A DNA stretch of 64,000 nucleotides, taken from positions 142,945 through 206,944 of the forward strand of contig NZ_LMLZ01000020.1 in the NCBI RefSeq assembly GCF_001422735.1, read 5' to 3'. Below, piece after piece: positions 10,035 to 18,565 of the stretch. Source of the stretch: Acidovorax sp. Leaf78. Its GTDB lineage: Bacteria > Pseudomonadota > Gammaproteobacteria > Burkholderiales > Burkholderiaceae_C. The notes below the pieces were generated by a model that did not search any database, was not told where the DNA came from, and worked only from the letters and a program-made list of their open reading frames with translations. Both the position numbers and the translations under genes were made by a program. Positions within the stretch are counted from its first letter, which is position 1. Every line of letters starts with the position of its first letter.

Positions 10035-10098
10035 GATTTGCTATTGAATGTATAGCTGCTGGCGCTTGCTGGATAAGCGGTAGGGGCTGAAAATACAT
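10035..10098 (+). repeat. Dispersed repeat R1, copy A
   Basis: Pattern: TTGCTATTG, then ATAGCTGCTGGCGCTTG, then ATAAGCGGTAGGGGC. Three other intergenic or gene-end copies share the same order of blocks (20241-20300, 28732-28795, and inverted at 54751-54818). The GCGCTT and AAGCG blocks can pair to form a hairpin. Confidence 0.75.
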
Positions 10099-10101
10099 AA
10101 A

Positions 10102-10127
10102 ACAAAGGGGCCCTGGGGCCCCTTTGT
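10102..10127. terminator. Perfect 12-bp palindromic hairpin, probable bidirectional terminator
   Basis: The arms ACAAAGGGGCCC (10102-10113) and GGGCCCCTTTGT (10116-10127) are perfectly complementary. In the plus direction only a weak T-rich tail follows. In the minus direction the hairpin is followed by TTTTATGTATTTT, so it could end transcription from creA as well as from the frnE-like gene. Confidence 0.6.
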
Positions 10128-10342
10128 CGTTGTGGTGTGGTGGTGTGGTGGTGTGCTTGTCTTGCTGTGCGTTGGGTGCTTTGCGTGCTGTGCGCTCTCG
10201 GGCTGGGTCCATTCACATGGCGTGAATGGGGTTGGGCGGCGTGCTGTGTGGCGCTTCGACAGGCTCAGCGTGAACGGATTGGGGTGGGGTGGGGTGCCAG
10301 GGGCGGGGCGGGATGCTTACCCTGGCTGACAGTGACGGGGCT

Positions 10343-10396
10343 GCAGCCGCAGCCGCAGCCGCAGCCGCAGCCGCAGCCGCAACCGCAGTTGCAGCC
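10343..10396. repeat. GCAGCC hexanucleotide microsatellite
   Basis: Six exact tandem GCAGCC units (10343-10378) are followed by three variant units. The tract ends about 10 bases from the creA stop codon and lies outside any credible coding sequence. Confidence 0.85.
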
Positions 10397-10405
10397 ACGG
10401 GGGCA

Positions 10406-10918
10406 TCACTTGCGCAGCGGGATGGCCGTGGCGCGGTCCACGGGCACGGCGGTCACGCTGTTCTGGGGGGAGCCGTCCACCAGCTTTTCAGAATACGTCA
10501 GGTACACCAGTGTGTTGCGTGTGGCGTCCACCATGCGCACGATGCGCAGGCGCTTGAACAGGATGGACATGCGTTCGCTGAAGACTTCTTCCTGCTTTTT
10601 CAACGGCTCCGGAAAGCTGATGGGCCCGACCTGGCGGCAGGCGATGGAGGCCTCGGCGCGGTCTTCGGCCAGGCCCAGCGTGCCCTTGATGCCGCCGGTG
10701 CGGGCGCGCGAGACGTAGCAGGTCACGCCCTGCACGGCGGGGTCGTCGTACGCTTCCACGATGATGTCGTGGTCGCGGCCCACCCACTGGAAGGCGGTGT
10801 CCACGGTGCCGATCTTTTCGCCGGACGCGGCGTGCGCCGGTGCGGCCATGCCCATGCACAGGGCCGACGCTGCGAGCGCAGCGAAGGCGGCAGCGGCCCG
10901 GGTCTTGGTCGTCTGCAT
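10406..10918 (-). CDS. creA: CreA family periplasmic protein
   Basis: A 170-residue secreted protein of the CreA family. From the ATG at 10918 it has an n-region with Lys/Arg (MQTTKTR), an Ala-rich hydrophobic core and a signal peptidase I site after APAHA-A. The mature part begins KIGTVDTAFQWVG and contains DHDIIVEAYDDP, CYVSRARTGG and YLTYSEKLVDGSP, all typical of CreA. Molecular function is unknown in the family. Several upstream in-frame ATGs exist (10933, 10939, 10945) without a better ribosome-binding site. The gene follows cphA by about 65 bases and could be read through from it. Confidence 0.88.
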   Translation of the reverse strand: MQTTKTRAAAAFAALAASALCMGMAAPAHAASGEKIGTVDTAFQWVGRDHDIIVEAYDDPAVQGVTCYVSRARTGGIKGTLGLAEDRAEASIACRQVGPISFPEPLKKQEEVFSERMSILFKRLRIVRMVDATRNTLVYLTYSEKLVDGSPQNSVTAVPVDRATAIPLRK

Positions 10919-10983
10919 GGTCGTGATCTTCATGGTCATCGTCATTGTGGGCCGCGCCTTCTTCGTCATCATCACAATCATCG

Positions 10984-13572
10984 TCACGCGGCCGTTCCGG
11001 GCGCGGGGGCTTCGGTGCAGCGCTGGGCCAGGTGGGCCAGGGCTTCTTCGACCTGGTCGACCAGCACCAGGCACAGGTCGCCGGGCTGCAGGCGCTCCAG
11101 GGCGGCGTCGATGGCGATGAATTCGCCGCGGATCTCTTCGACGTGCTTCGTGCGGGGCGCGCCGGCCAGGCCTTCGCGCAGCAGGTTCATCACTTCGCCG
11201 TCGGCACGGCCGCGCTGGGCGGCGTCTTGGTACAGGATGACGTCGTCGAACGCGGCACCCAGGATGACGGTCTGCTCGCGGATGTCCTCGTCGCGGCGGT
11301 CGCCCGCGCCGCTGATGACCACGCTGCGGCGCTTGGCGGGCAGGGCGTCGACGGCCTGCACCAGGGCGCGCATGGCATCGGGGTTGTGGCCGTAGTCGGC
11401 GATCACGGTGGCGCCGCGGTAGTCCATGATGTTGAAGCGGCCCGGTGCGTTGTCGCTGTCGTTCACAAAGCCCGACAGGCCGCGGCGGATGGTCTGCCAG
11501 GGCATGCCCACCCCCCAGGCGGCGGCGACGGAAGCCATGACGTTCTCGACCTGGAAGCCGATCTTGCCGTTGCGGGTGATGGGCACGTCGCGCAGGTGGA
11601 TGGTTTCGCGCCACGAGCCTTCGGATGCGACGATGGAGTCGCCGTCCACGTACACCGTGCGGTGGCCCTGCGCGCGGTGCGTGGCCATCACGGGGTGGTG
11701 GCGGTCGGCCGCAAAGAAGATGATCTTGCCGGGGCACGACGGTGCCATGGCCGCCACGATGGGGTCGGCCGCGTTCAGCACGCCGTAGCCGGTGGTGGCC
11801 ACGTTCTGCACGATCACGCGCTTCAAGACCGCCAGGTCTTCCACCGTGGTGATGTAGTTCAGCCCCAGGTGGTCGCCCGCGCCGATGTTGGTGACCACGG
11901 CCACCTGGCAGCGGTCAAATCCCAGGCCTTCGCGCAGGATGCCGCCGCGGGCGGTCTCGAACACGGCGGCGTCCACCTCGGGGTGCAGCAGCACGTTGCG
12001 GGCGCTCTTGGGGCCGCTGCAGTCGCCGCTGTCGATCTGGCGGCCGTTGACGTACACGCCGTCGGTGTTGGTCATGCCCACGCGCAGGCCCTGGGCCGTG
12101 AACAGGTGGGCGATGAGGCGCGCGGTGGTGGTCTTGCCGTTGGTGCCGGTGACGGCCACGGTGGGGATGCGGCCGTCGTCGCCATGCGCATACAGCTTGT
12201 CGACCATGGCCTGGCCCACGTTGCGGGGCTTGCCGTAGCTGGGCGCCAGGTGCATGCGCAGGCCGGGGGCGGCGTTCACTTCGACAAAGCCGCCGCCTTG
12301 CTCTTCCAGCGGGCGCAGCACGGTCTCGGCGACCATGTCCACGCCGCAGATGTGCAGGCCGACCATTTGGGCGGCGGCGATGGCGCGCGCGGCGACTTCA
12401 GGGTGCACGTCGTCGGTCACGTCGGTGGCGGTGCCGCCGGTGGACAGGTTGGCGTTGTTGCGCAGGATGACGCGCTGGCCCTTGTCAGGCACGGAGTCGG
12501 GCGTGAGGCCCTGCAGCGTGAGGCGTGCGACGGCGATGTCATCCAGGCGGATCTTGGTGAGCGAGGTGGCGTGGCCTTCGCCACGGCGCGGGTCCTGGTT
12601 GACGATGTCCACCAGCTCGCGCACGGTGCGCTGGCCGTCGCCCAGCACCTGGGGCGGCTCGCGGCGCGCGGCGGCCACCAACTGGTCGCCCACCACCAGC
12701 AGGCGGAAGTCGTGGCCGGGCAGAAAGCGCTCGACCATCACGGTGCCGTATTCGGCCGCGGTGCGGAAGGCTTCGTCGAGCTGCGCGCGGTCGGTGATGT
12801 TGACGGTGACGCCCTTGCCCTGGTTGCCGTCCTGCGGCTTGACCACGACGGGCAGGCCGACCTTGAGCGCGACTTCCCAGGCCTCGTCCAGCGTGTCGAC
12901 GGGCTTGCCCAGCGGCACGGGCACGCCGGCGGCGTGCAGCAGGCGCTTGGTCAGGTCTTTGTCCTGGCCGATGGATTCGGCCACGGCACTGGTGGAGTCG
13001 ACCTCGGCGGCCTGGATGCGGCGCTGCTTGGAGCCCCAGCCAAACTGCACCAGGCTGCCGCGCGTGAGGCGCCGGTACGGAATGTTGCGCGCCACGGCGG
13101 CGGCCACGATGGAGCCGGTGCTGGGGCCCAGGCGCTCGTCTTCGTCCAGCTCGCGCAGTTCGGCTATGACGGCATCGGCGTCGAAGCTGCCGGTGCCTTG
13201 CGCGGCGTGGATGAGGTGCTCGGCGTATTCAAACGCCTTGCGGCCCACGGCTTCTTCGCTGTATTCCACCACCACCTGGTACACGCCCGCGTCGGTGGTG
13301 GCGGTGGTGCGCGCAAAGGTGACGGGGCAGCCGGCCTGCGCCTGCAGCGCCAGGGCCGCGGTCTGCAGCACGTGGGCCAGCGAGATGTCGGGGCCGCCGC
13401 TTTCCGGGTGCAGTGCGCCGATGCCCGGGAACAGCGCCCGCAGGCGGGCTTCGAACCCGGCCATCTGGCTGACGGCACGCTCGGCTTCAGGGCAGGTCAC
13501 GATGGCCTCGATGGCCATGTGGCGGCTCCAGAGATTGGGGCCGCGCAGGGCCCGTGTGCGGGATACATCCAT
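10984..13572 (-). CDS. cphA: Cyanophycin synthetase CphA (complete, both ATP sites)
   Basis: An 862-residue enzyme that adds Asp and then Arg to build the nitrogen-storage polymer cyanophycin in the cytoplasm. Domains in order: an N-terminal domain beginning MDVSRTRALRGPNLWSRH; an ATP-grasp domain (VVVKPQDGNQGKGV) for aspartate addition; and a Mur-ligase-like domain with an intact P-loop at G476-TNGK480-TTT, followed by FETARGGILREGL and a complete C-terminal Mur-ligase part (IADYGHNPDA) for arginine addition. The start at 13572 gives the expected N-terminus and has a purine-rich stretch upstream. It is the second gene after the shorter cphA paralogue, separated from it by 237 bases containing an R2 repeat. 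Confidence 0.95.
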   Translation of the reverse strand: MDVSRTRALRGPNLWSRHMAIEAIVTCPEAERAVSQMAGFEARLRALFPGIGALHPESGGPDISLAHVLQTAALALQAQAGCPVTFARTTATTDAGVYQVVVEYSEEAVGRKAFEYAEHLIHAAQGTGSFDADAVIAELRELDEDERLGPSTGSIVAAAVARNIPYRRLTRGSLVQFGWGSKQRRIQAAEVDSTSAVAESIGQDKDLTKRLLHAAGVPVPLGKPVDTLDEAWEVALKVGLPVVVKPQDGNQGKGVTVNITDRAQLDEAFRTAAEYGTVMVERFLPGHDFRLLVVGDQLVAAARREPPQVLGDGQRTVRELVDIVNQDPRRGEGHATSLTKIRLDDIAVARLTLQGLTPDSVPDKGQRVILRNNANLSTGGTATDVTDDVHPEVAARAIAAAQMVGLHICGVDMVAETVLRPLEEQGGGFVEVNAAPGLRMHLAPSYGKPRNVGQAMVDKLYAHGDDGRIPTVAVTGTNGKTTTARLIAHLFTAQGLRVGMTNTDGVYVNGRQIDSGDCSGPKSARNVLLHPEVDAAVFETARGGILREGLGFDRCQVAVVTNIGAGDHLGLNYITTVEDLAVLKRVIVQNVATTGYGVLNAADPIVAAMAPSCPGKIIFFAADRHHPVMATHRAQGHRTVYVDGDSIVASEGSWRETIHLRDVPITRNGKIGFQVENVMASVAAAWGVGMPWQTIRRGLSGFVNDSDNAPGRFNIMDYRGATVIADYGHNPDAMRALVQAVDALPAKRRSVVISGAGDRRDEDIREQTVILGAAFDDVILYQDAAQRGRADGEVMNLLREGLAGAPRTKHVEEIRGEFIAIDAALERLQPGDLCLVLVDQVEEALAHLAQRCTEAPAPGTAA

Positions 13573-13729
13573 GGGGAGTCTCTTTCTCAATATCCGTCGG
13601 GACCACAGTCCGACTTCACTACATCTGTCAGGTTGCTCAGCGTCAATTTCACACAGTACGTGGTGACGCCAGCGGCACATGAAACTGGCGCGACCAAGGC
13701 GAGTGCCCCCGCGCAAGGGCCGCTCCGCC

Positions 13730-13805
13730 GCGCTGGGGGCGTTCCCCTCCCGTATTGCGCAGCAATACGAGAGAGGCGGAAGGCGCGAAGCGACTCAGGG
13801 GGTGC
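13730..13805. repeat. Dispersed GC-rich repeat R2, copy 1
   Basis: Between the two cph genes, a sequence with the core GGAAGGCGCGAAGCGACTCAGGG and an internal inverted repeat around CGTATTGCGCAGCAATACG. Related sequences occur at 39069-39112 and, inverted, at 59720-59795. Confidence 0.7.
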
Positions 13806-13809
13806 CATT

Positions 13810-16014
13810 TCAGGTGGGCAGGCCAAGGGGTGCGGGCAGGTCGGGCTCGAAGGTCTTGATGCCCGCGCCGATCAGGTCGGGCGCGATGTCCAGCGCCCAG
13901 GCGGCGCCCACGGCGGCCAGCAGGGCGTCGGTGTCGGGCACCACCGCGTTGCGGCCGAAGGTCAGGTCGGCCAGCGAGCCCAGCACGTGCTCGGCACTGC
14001 CGGTGGCCAGCACCACGCGGCCGTTCTTGACGATGACGGCGCGGCCGTTGTCGGTGGCGCGGTGTTCGACGATGACGGGCAGGGTCGGGTCCTGCGCGTA
14101 CAGCACGACCGAGCCGTCCGACAGGGGCGCCAGGTCGGCCACCTGCTCGATGGCGGCGTTCAGCACCGCGGCGCCTTCGGACAGCACCACGTCGACCTGG
14201 GTGCGCATCACCTTGGTCATCTGGTCTTGTTCATGCACGTCGAACTCGGCCAGCGTTTCCACGCCGTCCATGTCGGTCACCACGCCCACCTGGCAGCGGT
14301 CGTACGCCAGGCCGTCGCGCAGGATGGTGCGGGCATCGCTTTCGATCACGGCGGCCTGCACGGTCTGGTTCATCAGCAGGCGGTGGGCGGCTTCCCAGTG
14401 CGCGCAGTCGGTGGTCTCGACACAGCGGCGGTCCAGGAACAGGCCTTCGCGGCAGGCCAGGCCGGTGTGGTGGCCGCCCAGGTGCAGCAGCCAGGCCACC
14501 AGCCGCGCAATGGTCGATGTGCTGCGCGTGCCGGCCACGCCCACCACCGGAATGCGGCCCACGGGGCCGGAGTCGTCTTCGGACGGGAACAGGTGCTCGG
14601 CGATGGCCTGGCCAACGGGGCGGGGCGCGCCCACGGCGGGCTTCAGGTGCATCAGCAGGCCGGGGCCGGCGTTCACTTCGACGATGGCGCCGCCCTGCGT
14701 GTGCAGGGGCTTGGAGATGTCGAGCGCCACCATGTCGATGCCGGCGATGTCGAGGCCCACCACCTTGGCGGCGAGCTGGGCGATGTAGGCGACCTCGGGG
14801 TGCACGTCGTCCGTGCAGTCCACGGCCACGTTGCCGTTGCGCTGCACCACGATCACGCGGCCCGCGGCGGGCACGGAGTCGGCGCCCAGGTCCTGGCGCT
14901 TGAGTTCGAGTTGCACCTTGGTGTCGGTGGCCAGGTCGATGATCTCGAGCGGGTACTCTTCTTCGTAGCCGCGGCGCGGGTCGGAGTTGAGCTGGGTGTC
15001 GATCAGCTCCTTGACGGTGTTGCGTCCGTTGCCGGTGATGCTGACCACCTCGCCACGCGCTGCGGCCACGACCTTGCCGCCCACCACCAGCAGGCGGTGT
15101 TCGTCGCCGGGGATGAAGCTCTCGACCATGACGTCGCTGCCTTCGGGGTAGGCCACGTGGTAGGCCGCCTCGATGTCTTCCTTCTTGCGCAAATCGAGCG
15201 TGACGCCGCGGCCGTGGTTGCCGTCGGAGGGCTTGACCACCACGGGCAGGCCGATGTCCTGCGCGGCTTCCCACGCTTCTTCGGGGCTGTTGACGACCTG
15301 GCCTTCAGGGATGGGCACGCCGCAGGACTTGAGCAGGGTCTTGGTCAGGTCCTTGTCGCTGGCGATGCCTTCGGCGATGGCGCTGGTGAATTCGGTCTCG
15401 GCCGTCCAGATGCGGCGCTGGCTGGCGCCGTAGCCCAGTTGCACCAGGTTGCCGTCGTTCAGGCGGATGTGCGGGATGCCGCGGTCGGTGGCGGCGGTGA
15501 CGATGCAGGCGGTGCTGGGGCCGAGGTACTGGTCGTCGACCTCGGTGCGCACGCGGGCCACGGCGGCCTTCACGTCGAACGGTTCGTCGTTGATGGCCGC
15601 CATGATGAGTGCATGGCCCTGGGCCAGCGCCACGCGCGCCACGCTTTCGTCGCGGGCGCGGAACACCATGCGGTACACGCCGCGCTGGCTGGTGCTGCGC
15701 GTCTGGCCGAAGCCGGTGGGCATGCCCGCCAGGTTCAAGAGCTCGATCACGATGTGCTCGAGCACGTGGCCGCACCAGGTGCCTTCTTCCAGGCGCTGCA
15801 GAAAGCCGCCGCGCTCGCCCACGCCGCAGTGGTGTTCGATGAGTGCGGGCAGCCAGGCGGTCAGGCGCGGGGTGAAGCCGGGGATGGTGTGGGAGGGGTA
15901 GTCCTCCAGTTCGCCCAGGTCCAGCCAGACTTCCAGGACCGGCCGGTAGGTCCAGATATTGGGTCCGCGCAGGTAGTTGATGCGCAGCAGTTGGATGTCG
16001 TTGAGTTTCGCCAT
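13810..16014 (-). CDS. cphA': Cyanophycin synthetase paralogue with degenerate Mur-ligase ATP site (CphA'/CphA2-like)
   Basis: A 734-residue relative of CphA, starting MAKLNDIQLLRINYLRGPNIWTY. The N-terminal and ATP-grasp domains are well kept (VVVKPSDGNHGRGV). In the Mur-ligase-like domain the P-loop reads G495-TRSTST instead of GTNGKTTT, so the ATP-binding lysine is missing. ESDARTILRDGL replaces ETARGGILREGL, and the C-terminal Mur-ligase subdomain is absent, making it about 130 residues shorter than its neighbour. This resembles CphA2 enzymes, which use a single ATP site to polymerise beta-Asp-Arg dipeptides. Whether this one does so, or supports CphA, is inference. It is transcribed first in the cph pair and diverges from the ABC transporter gene. 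Confidence 0.9.
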   Translation of the reverse strand: MAKLNDIQLLRINYLRGPNIWTYRPVLEVWLDLGELEDYPSHTIPGFTPRLTAWLPALIEHHCGVGERGGFLQRLEEGTWCGHVLEHIVIELLNLAGMPTGFGQTRSTSQRGVYRMVFRARDESVARVALAQGHALIMAAINDEPFDVKAAVARVRTEVDDQYLGPSTACIVTAATDRGIPHIRLNDGNLVQLGYGASQRRIWTAETEFTSAIAEGIASDKDLTKTLLKSCGVPIPEGQVVNSPEEAWEAAQDIGLPVVVKPSDGNHGRGVTLDLRKKEDIEAAYHVAYPEGSDVMVESFIPGDEHRLLVVGGKVVAAARGEVVSITGNGRNTVKELIDTQLNSDPRRGYEEEYPLEIIDLATDTKVQLELKRQDLGADSVPAAGRVIVVQRNGNVAVDCTDDVHPEVAYIAQLAAKVVGLDIAGIDMVALDISKPLHTQGGAIVEVNAGPGLLMHLKPAVGAPRPVGQAIAEHLFPSEDDSGPVGRIPVVGVAGTRSTSTIARLVAWLLHLGGHHTGLACREGLFLDRRCVETTDCAHWEAAHRLLMNQTVQAAVIESDARTILRDGLAYDRCQVGVVTDMDGVETLAEFDVHEQDQMTKVMRTQVDVVLSEGAAVLNAAIEQVADLAPLSDGSVVLYAQDPTLPVIVEHRATDNGRAVIVKNGRVVLATGSAEHVLGSLADLTFGRNAVVPDTDALLAAVGAAWALDIAPDLIGAGIKTFEPDLPAPLGLPT

Positions 16015-16255
16015 GGATTGCAGCGGGTGTGTTTGCGGCCTTAAAGAGGCGTCGAAGGACAAAGAAGACGTGATGGACGGGGATTGTGCGTCAGCCGCGC
16101 ACTGGCTGGCAGTGTCAGCCAAATGATCGCTGCAGACGTTACATGAGGATGCCGCCACGCCTCGAAAGAGGTTCTGAGGCGCAGTATCGGCGAGAATTCG
16201 CGCTTTCGCGAGACCGGTTGCGGCAGGCTGCCGGGAGCGGGGATACCAACCAAAA

Positions 16256-18565
16256 ATGCAACATCACCATTCTGTGGACGCCTCGGGTGTCTTTTCCAGC
16301 CCCGTGGGGGCTGATCTGCGGGCCATGCTCGCACCCAGAGAGAACGTACTGGCGGCGTTACAGGTTGACCTGAGCGCGGACCTGCGGTTCGCCGCGGGCT
16401 GGGTGGTGGTGACGTCGCAGCGCCTCATCGCCTGCGAGCCGGGCGCGACCACCTGGCGCGCCTGGCCCCTGGGCGACGGCCTGTCCCTGCGGCTGCAGGA
16501 CCATGGCGGCGTGGGCTCGCTGGAGCTGCACGGCCCCGCCGAGCGCCTGGCGCTGTGGCGCTTCACCCTGGCGCACCACGCCCAGGTGCTGCGCGTGGTG
16601 CAGCGGTTCGAGCAGCAGGTGGCCCGCGGCGACCTGGATGCCGAGGGCGACGTGGACGAGCCCGTGTGCCCCACCTGCCACACGCCCCTGCCGCCCGACA
16701 CCGAGGAATGCCCCGCCTGCGCGCGCGCCCAGCCGCCGCAGACGTCCACCTGGGTGCTGCTGCGCCTGTGGCGCTTTGCGCGGCCCTACCGCAAGCACCT
16801 GGCTGCCGGTTTCGGGCTGACGCTGGCGTCCACCGCGGCCACGCTGGTGCCGCCGTACCTGACCATCCCGCTGATGGATGACATCCTGATCCCGTTCCAG
16901 AACGGCAAGCAGATCGACCCGGGCCTGGTGCTGCTGTACCTGAGCGGCCTGCTGGCATCGGCCCTGGCGGCCTGGGGCCTCTCCTGGGCGCGCACCTACA
17001 TTCTGGCGCTGGTGTCCGAGCGCATCGGCGCCGACCTGCGCACCACCACGTACGAGCATTTGCTGCGCCTGTCTCTCGACTACTTCGGCGGCAAGCGCAC
17101 CGGCGACCTGATGGCGCGCATCGGCTCGGAGACGGACCGCATCAACGTCTTCCTGTCGCTGCACGCGCTCGACTTCGTGACCGACGTGCTCATGATCATG
17201 ATGACGGCGGCCATCCTGTTCTCCATCAACCCGTGGCTGGCCCTGGTCACGCTGGTGCCGCTGCCCTTCATCGCCTGGATGATCCACACCGTGCGCGACC
17301 GGCTGCGCACCGGCTTCGAGAAGATCGACCGCGTGTGGTCCGAGGTGACCAACGTGCTGGCCGACACCATCCCCGGCATCCGCGTGGTCAAGGCCTTCGC
17401 CCAGGAAAAGCGCGAGGCCGAGCGCTTTCGTGCGGCCAACCAGCACAACCTGGAAGTCAACGACAAGCTCAACAAGACGTGGAGCCTGTTCACCCCCACG
17501 GTGTCGCTGCTGACCGAAATCGGCCTGCTGGTGGTGTGGGGCTTCGGCATCTGGCTGGTGTCGCGCAACCAGATCACGGTGGGTGTGCTGACCGCCTTCA
17601 TCGCCTACATCGGGCGCTTTTACAGCCGGCTCGATTCGATGAGCCGCATCGTGTCGGTCACGCAGAAGGCCGCTGCGGGCGCCAAGCGCATCTTCGACAT
17701 CCTGGACCACGTGAGCAACGTGCCCGACCCCGCCCAGCCGGTGAAGGTGGACCGGGTCGAGGGTGCCATCGCCATGCGCAACGTCGGCTTCAGGTACGGC
17801 AGCCGCTCGGTGATCAAGGGGCTGGACCTGGACATCCGTCCCGGCGAGATGATCGGCCTGGTGGGCCACAGCGGCTCGGGCAAGAGCACGCTGGTGAACC
17901 TGATCAGCCGCTTCTATGACGTGAGCGAAGGCTCCATCCAGGTCGATGGCGTGGACGTGCGCCGCTTCGCCGTGGCCGACTACCGCCGCCACATCGGCCT
18001 GGTGCTGCAGGAGCCCTTCTTGTTCTTCGGCACCATTGCCGAGAACATTGCCTACGGCAAGCCTGAGGCCACGCGCCAGGAGATCATTGCCGCCGCCCGC
18101 GCCGCGCACGCGCACGAGTTCATCCTGCGCCTGCCGCACGGCTACGACTCGCTGGTGGGCGAGCGCGGCCAGGGCCTGTCGGGTGGCGAGCGCCAGCGCA
18201 TCTCCATTGCCCGTGCGTTGCTGATCGACCCGCGCATCCTGATCCTGGACGAGGCCACCTCGGCCGTCGATACCGAGACGGAAAAGGAGATCCAGAAGGC
18301 GCTCGACAACCTGGTGCAGGGCCGCACCACCATCGCCATCGCCCACCGCCTGTCCACGCTGCGCAAGGCCGACCGCCTGGTGGTGATGGACCGCGGCGAG
18401 GTGGTCGAGGTCGGGCCGCACGACGAGCTGATGGAAAAGCAGGGCGCCTACTGGCGCCTGTACGAAGCGCAAGCCCGCCGCGCCGAAGAAGACGCCCAGG
18501 CCGCTGGCGTCGTCATTGTCGACAGCAGCCTGCTGCACCCGGCGCACCCTGCCGGCAACGCCTGA
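16256..18565 (+). CDS. Cyanophycin-associated ABC exporter with N-terminal zinc-ribbon extension
   Basis: A 769-residue half-transporter. Residues 1-135 form a soluble domain; residues 138-155 are a zinc ribbon (C138-x2-C141-x10-C152-x2-C155). Residues about 170-460 form a six-helix exporter membrane domain, and the nucleotide-binding domain has Walker A G537-HSGSGKS, the signature LSGGERQR near 641 and Walker B ILILDEATS. It would work as a homodimer in the inner membrane. The substrate is unknown; in Burkholderiales this type of gene sits beside cphA and is described as cyanophycin metabolism-associated. The next gene follows with no gap (TGAATG). The start at 16256 has no clear ribosome-binding site; ATG 16325 is an alternative. 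Confidence 0.9.
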   Translation: MQHHHSVDASGVFSSPVGADLRAMLAPRENVLAALQVDLSADLRFAAGWVVVTSQRLIACEPGATTWRAWPLGDGLSLRLQDHGGVGSLELHGPAERLALWRFTLAHHAQVLRVVQRFEQQVARGDLDAEGDVDEPVCPTCHTPLPPDTEECPACARAQPPQTSTWVLLRLWRFARPYRKHLAAGFGLTLASTAATLVPPYLTIPLMDDILIPFQNGKQIDPGLVLLYLSGLLASALAAWGLSWARTYILALVSERIGADLRTTTYEHLLRLSLDYFGGKRTGDLMARIGSETDRINVFLSLHALDFVTDVLMIMMTAAILFSINPWLALVTLVPLPFIAWMIHTVRDRLRTGFEKIDRVWSEVTNVLADTIPGIRVVKAFAQEKREAERFRAANQHNLEVNDKLNKTWSLFTPTVSLLTEIGLLVVWGFGIWLVSRNQITVGVLTAFIAYIGRFYSRLDSMSRIVSVTQKAAAGAKRIFDILDHVSNVPDPAQPVKVDRVEGAIAMRNVGFRYGSRSVIKGLDLDIRPGEMIGLVGHSGSGKSTLVNLISRFYDVSEGSIQVDGVDVRRFAVADYRRHIGLVLQEPFLFFGTIAENIAYGKPEATRQEIIAAARAAHAHEFILRLPHGYDSLVGERGQGLSGGERQRISIARALLIDPRILILDEATSAVDTETEKEIQKALDNLVQGRTTIAIAHRLSTLRKADRLVVMDRGEVVEVGPHDELMEKQGAYWRLYEAQARRAEEDAQAAGVVIVDSSLLHPAHPAGNA

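Larger units (their letters stand above)
10029..10405. other. Repeat-rich convergent intergenic region
   Basis: This 377-base region lies between two convergent genes (the frnE-like gene and creA). It holds an R1 repeat, a perfect GC-rich hairpin, a GT-rich tract, an R3-like sequence and a hexanucleotide microsatellite, listed separately. No gene is supportable in it. Confidence 0.7.

Noticed and set aside
10343..10396. The hexamer tract as a CRISPR array or poly-Ala coding region
   Set aside because: There are no spacers, and the frames through it lack ribosome-binding sites and domains, so it is a simple-sequence repeat.
13810..16014. The first cyanophycin synthetase as a pseudogene
   Set aside because: The frame is intact over 734 residues with a conserved ATP-grasp domain; only the second ATP site is altered, which fits a specialised enzyme.
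10945..16044. A 1,699-codon open frame on the plus strand opposite the cph genes
   Set aside because: It is antisense to two clearly functional cyanophycin synthetases and has the His/Val/Gly-rich composition typical of shadow frames in high-GC DNA.
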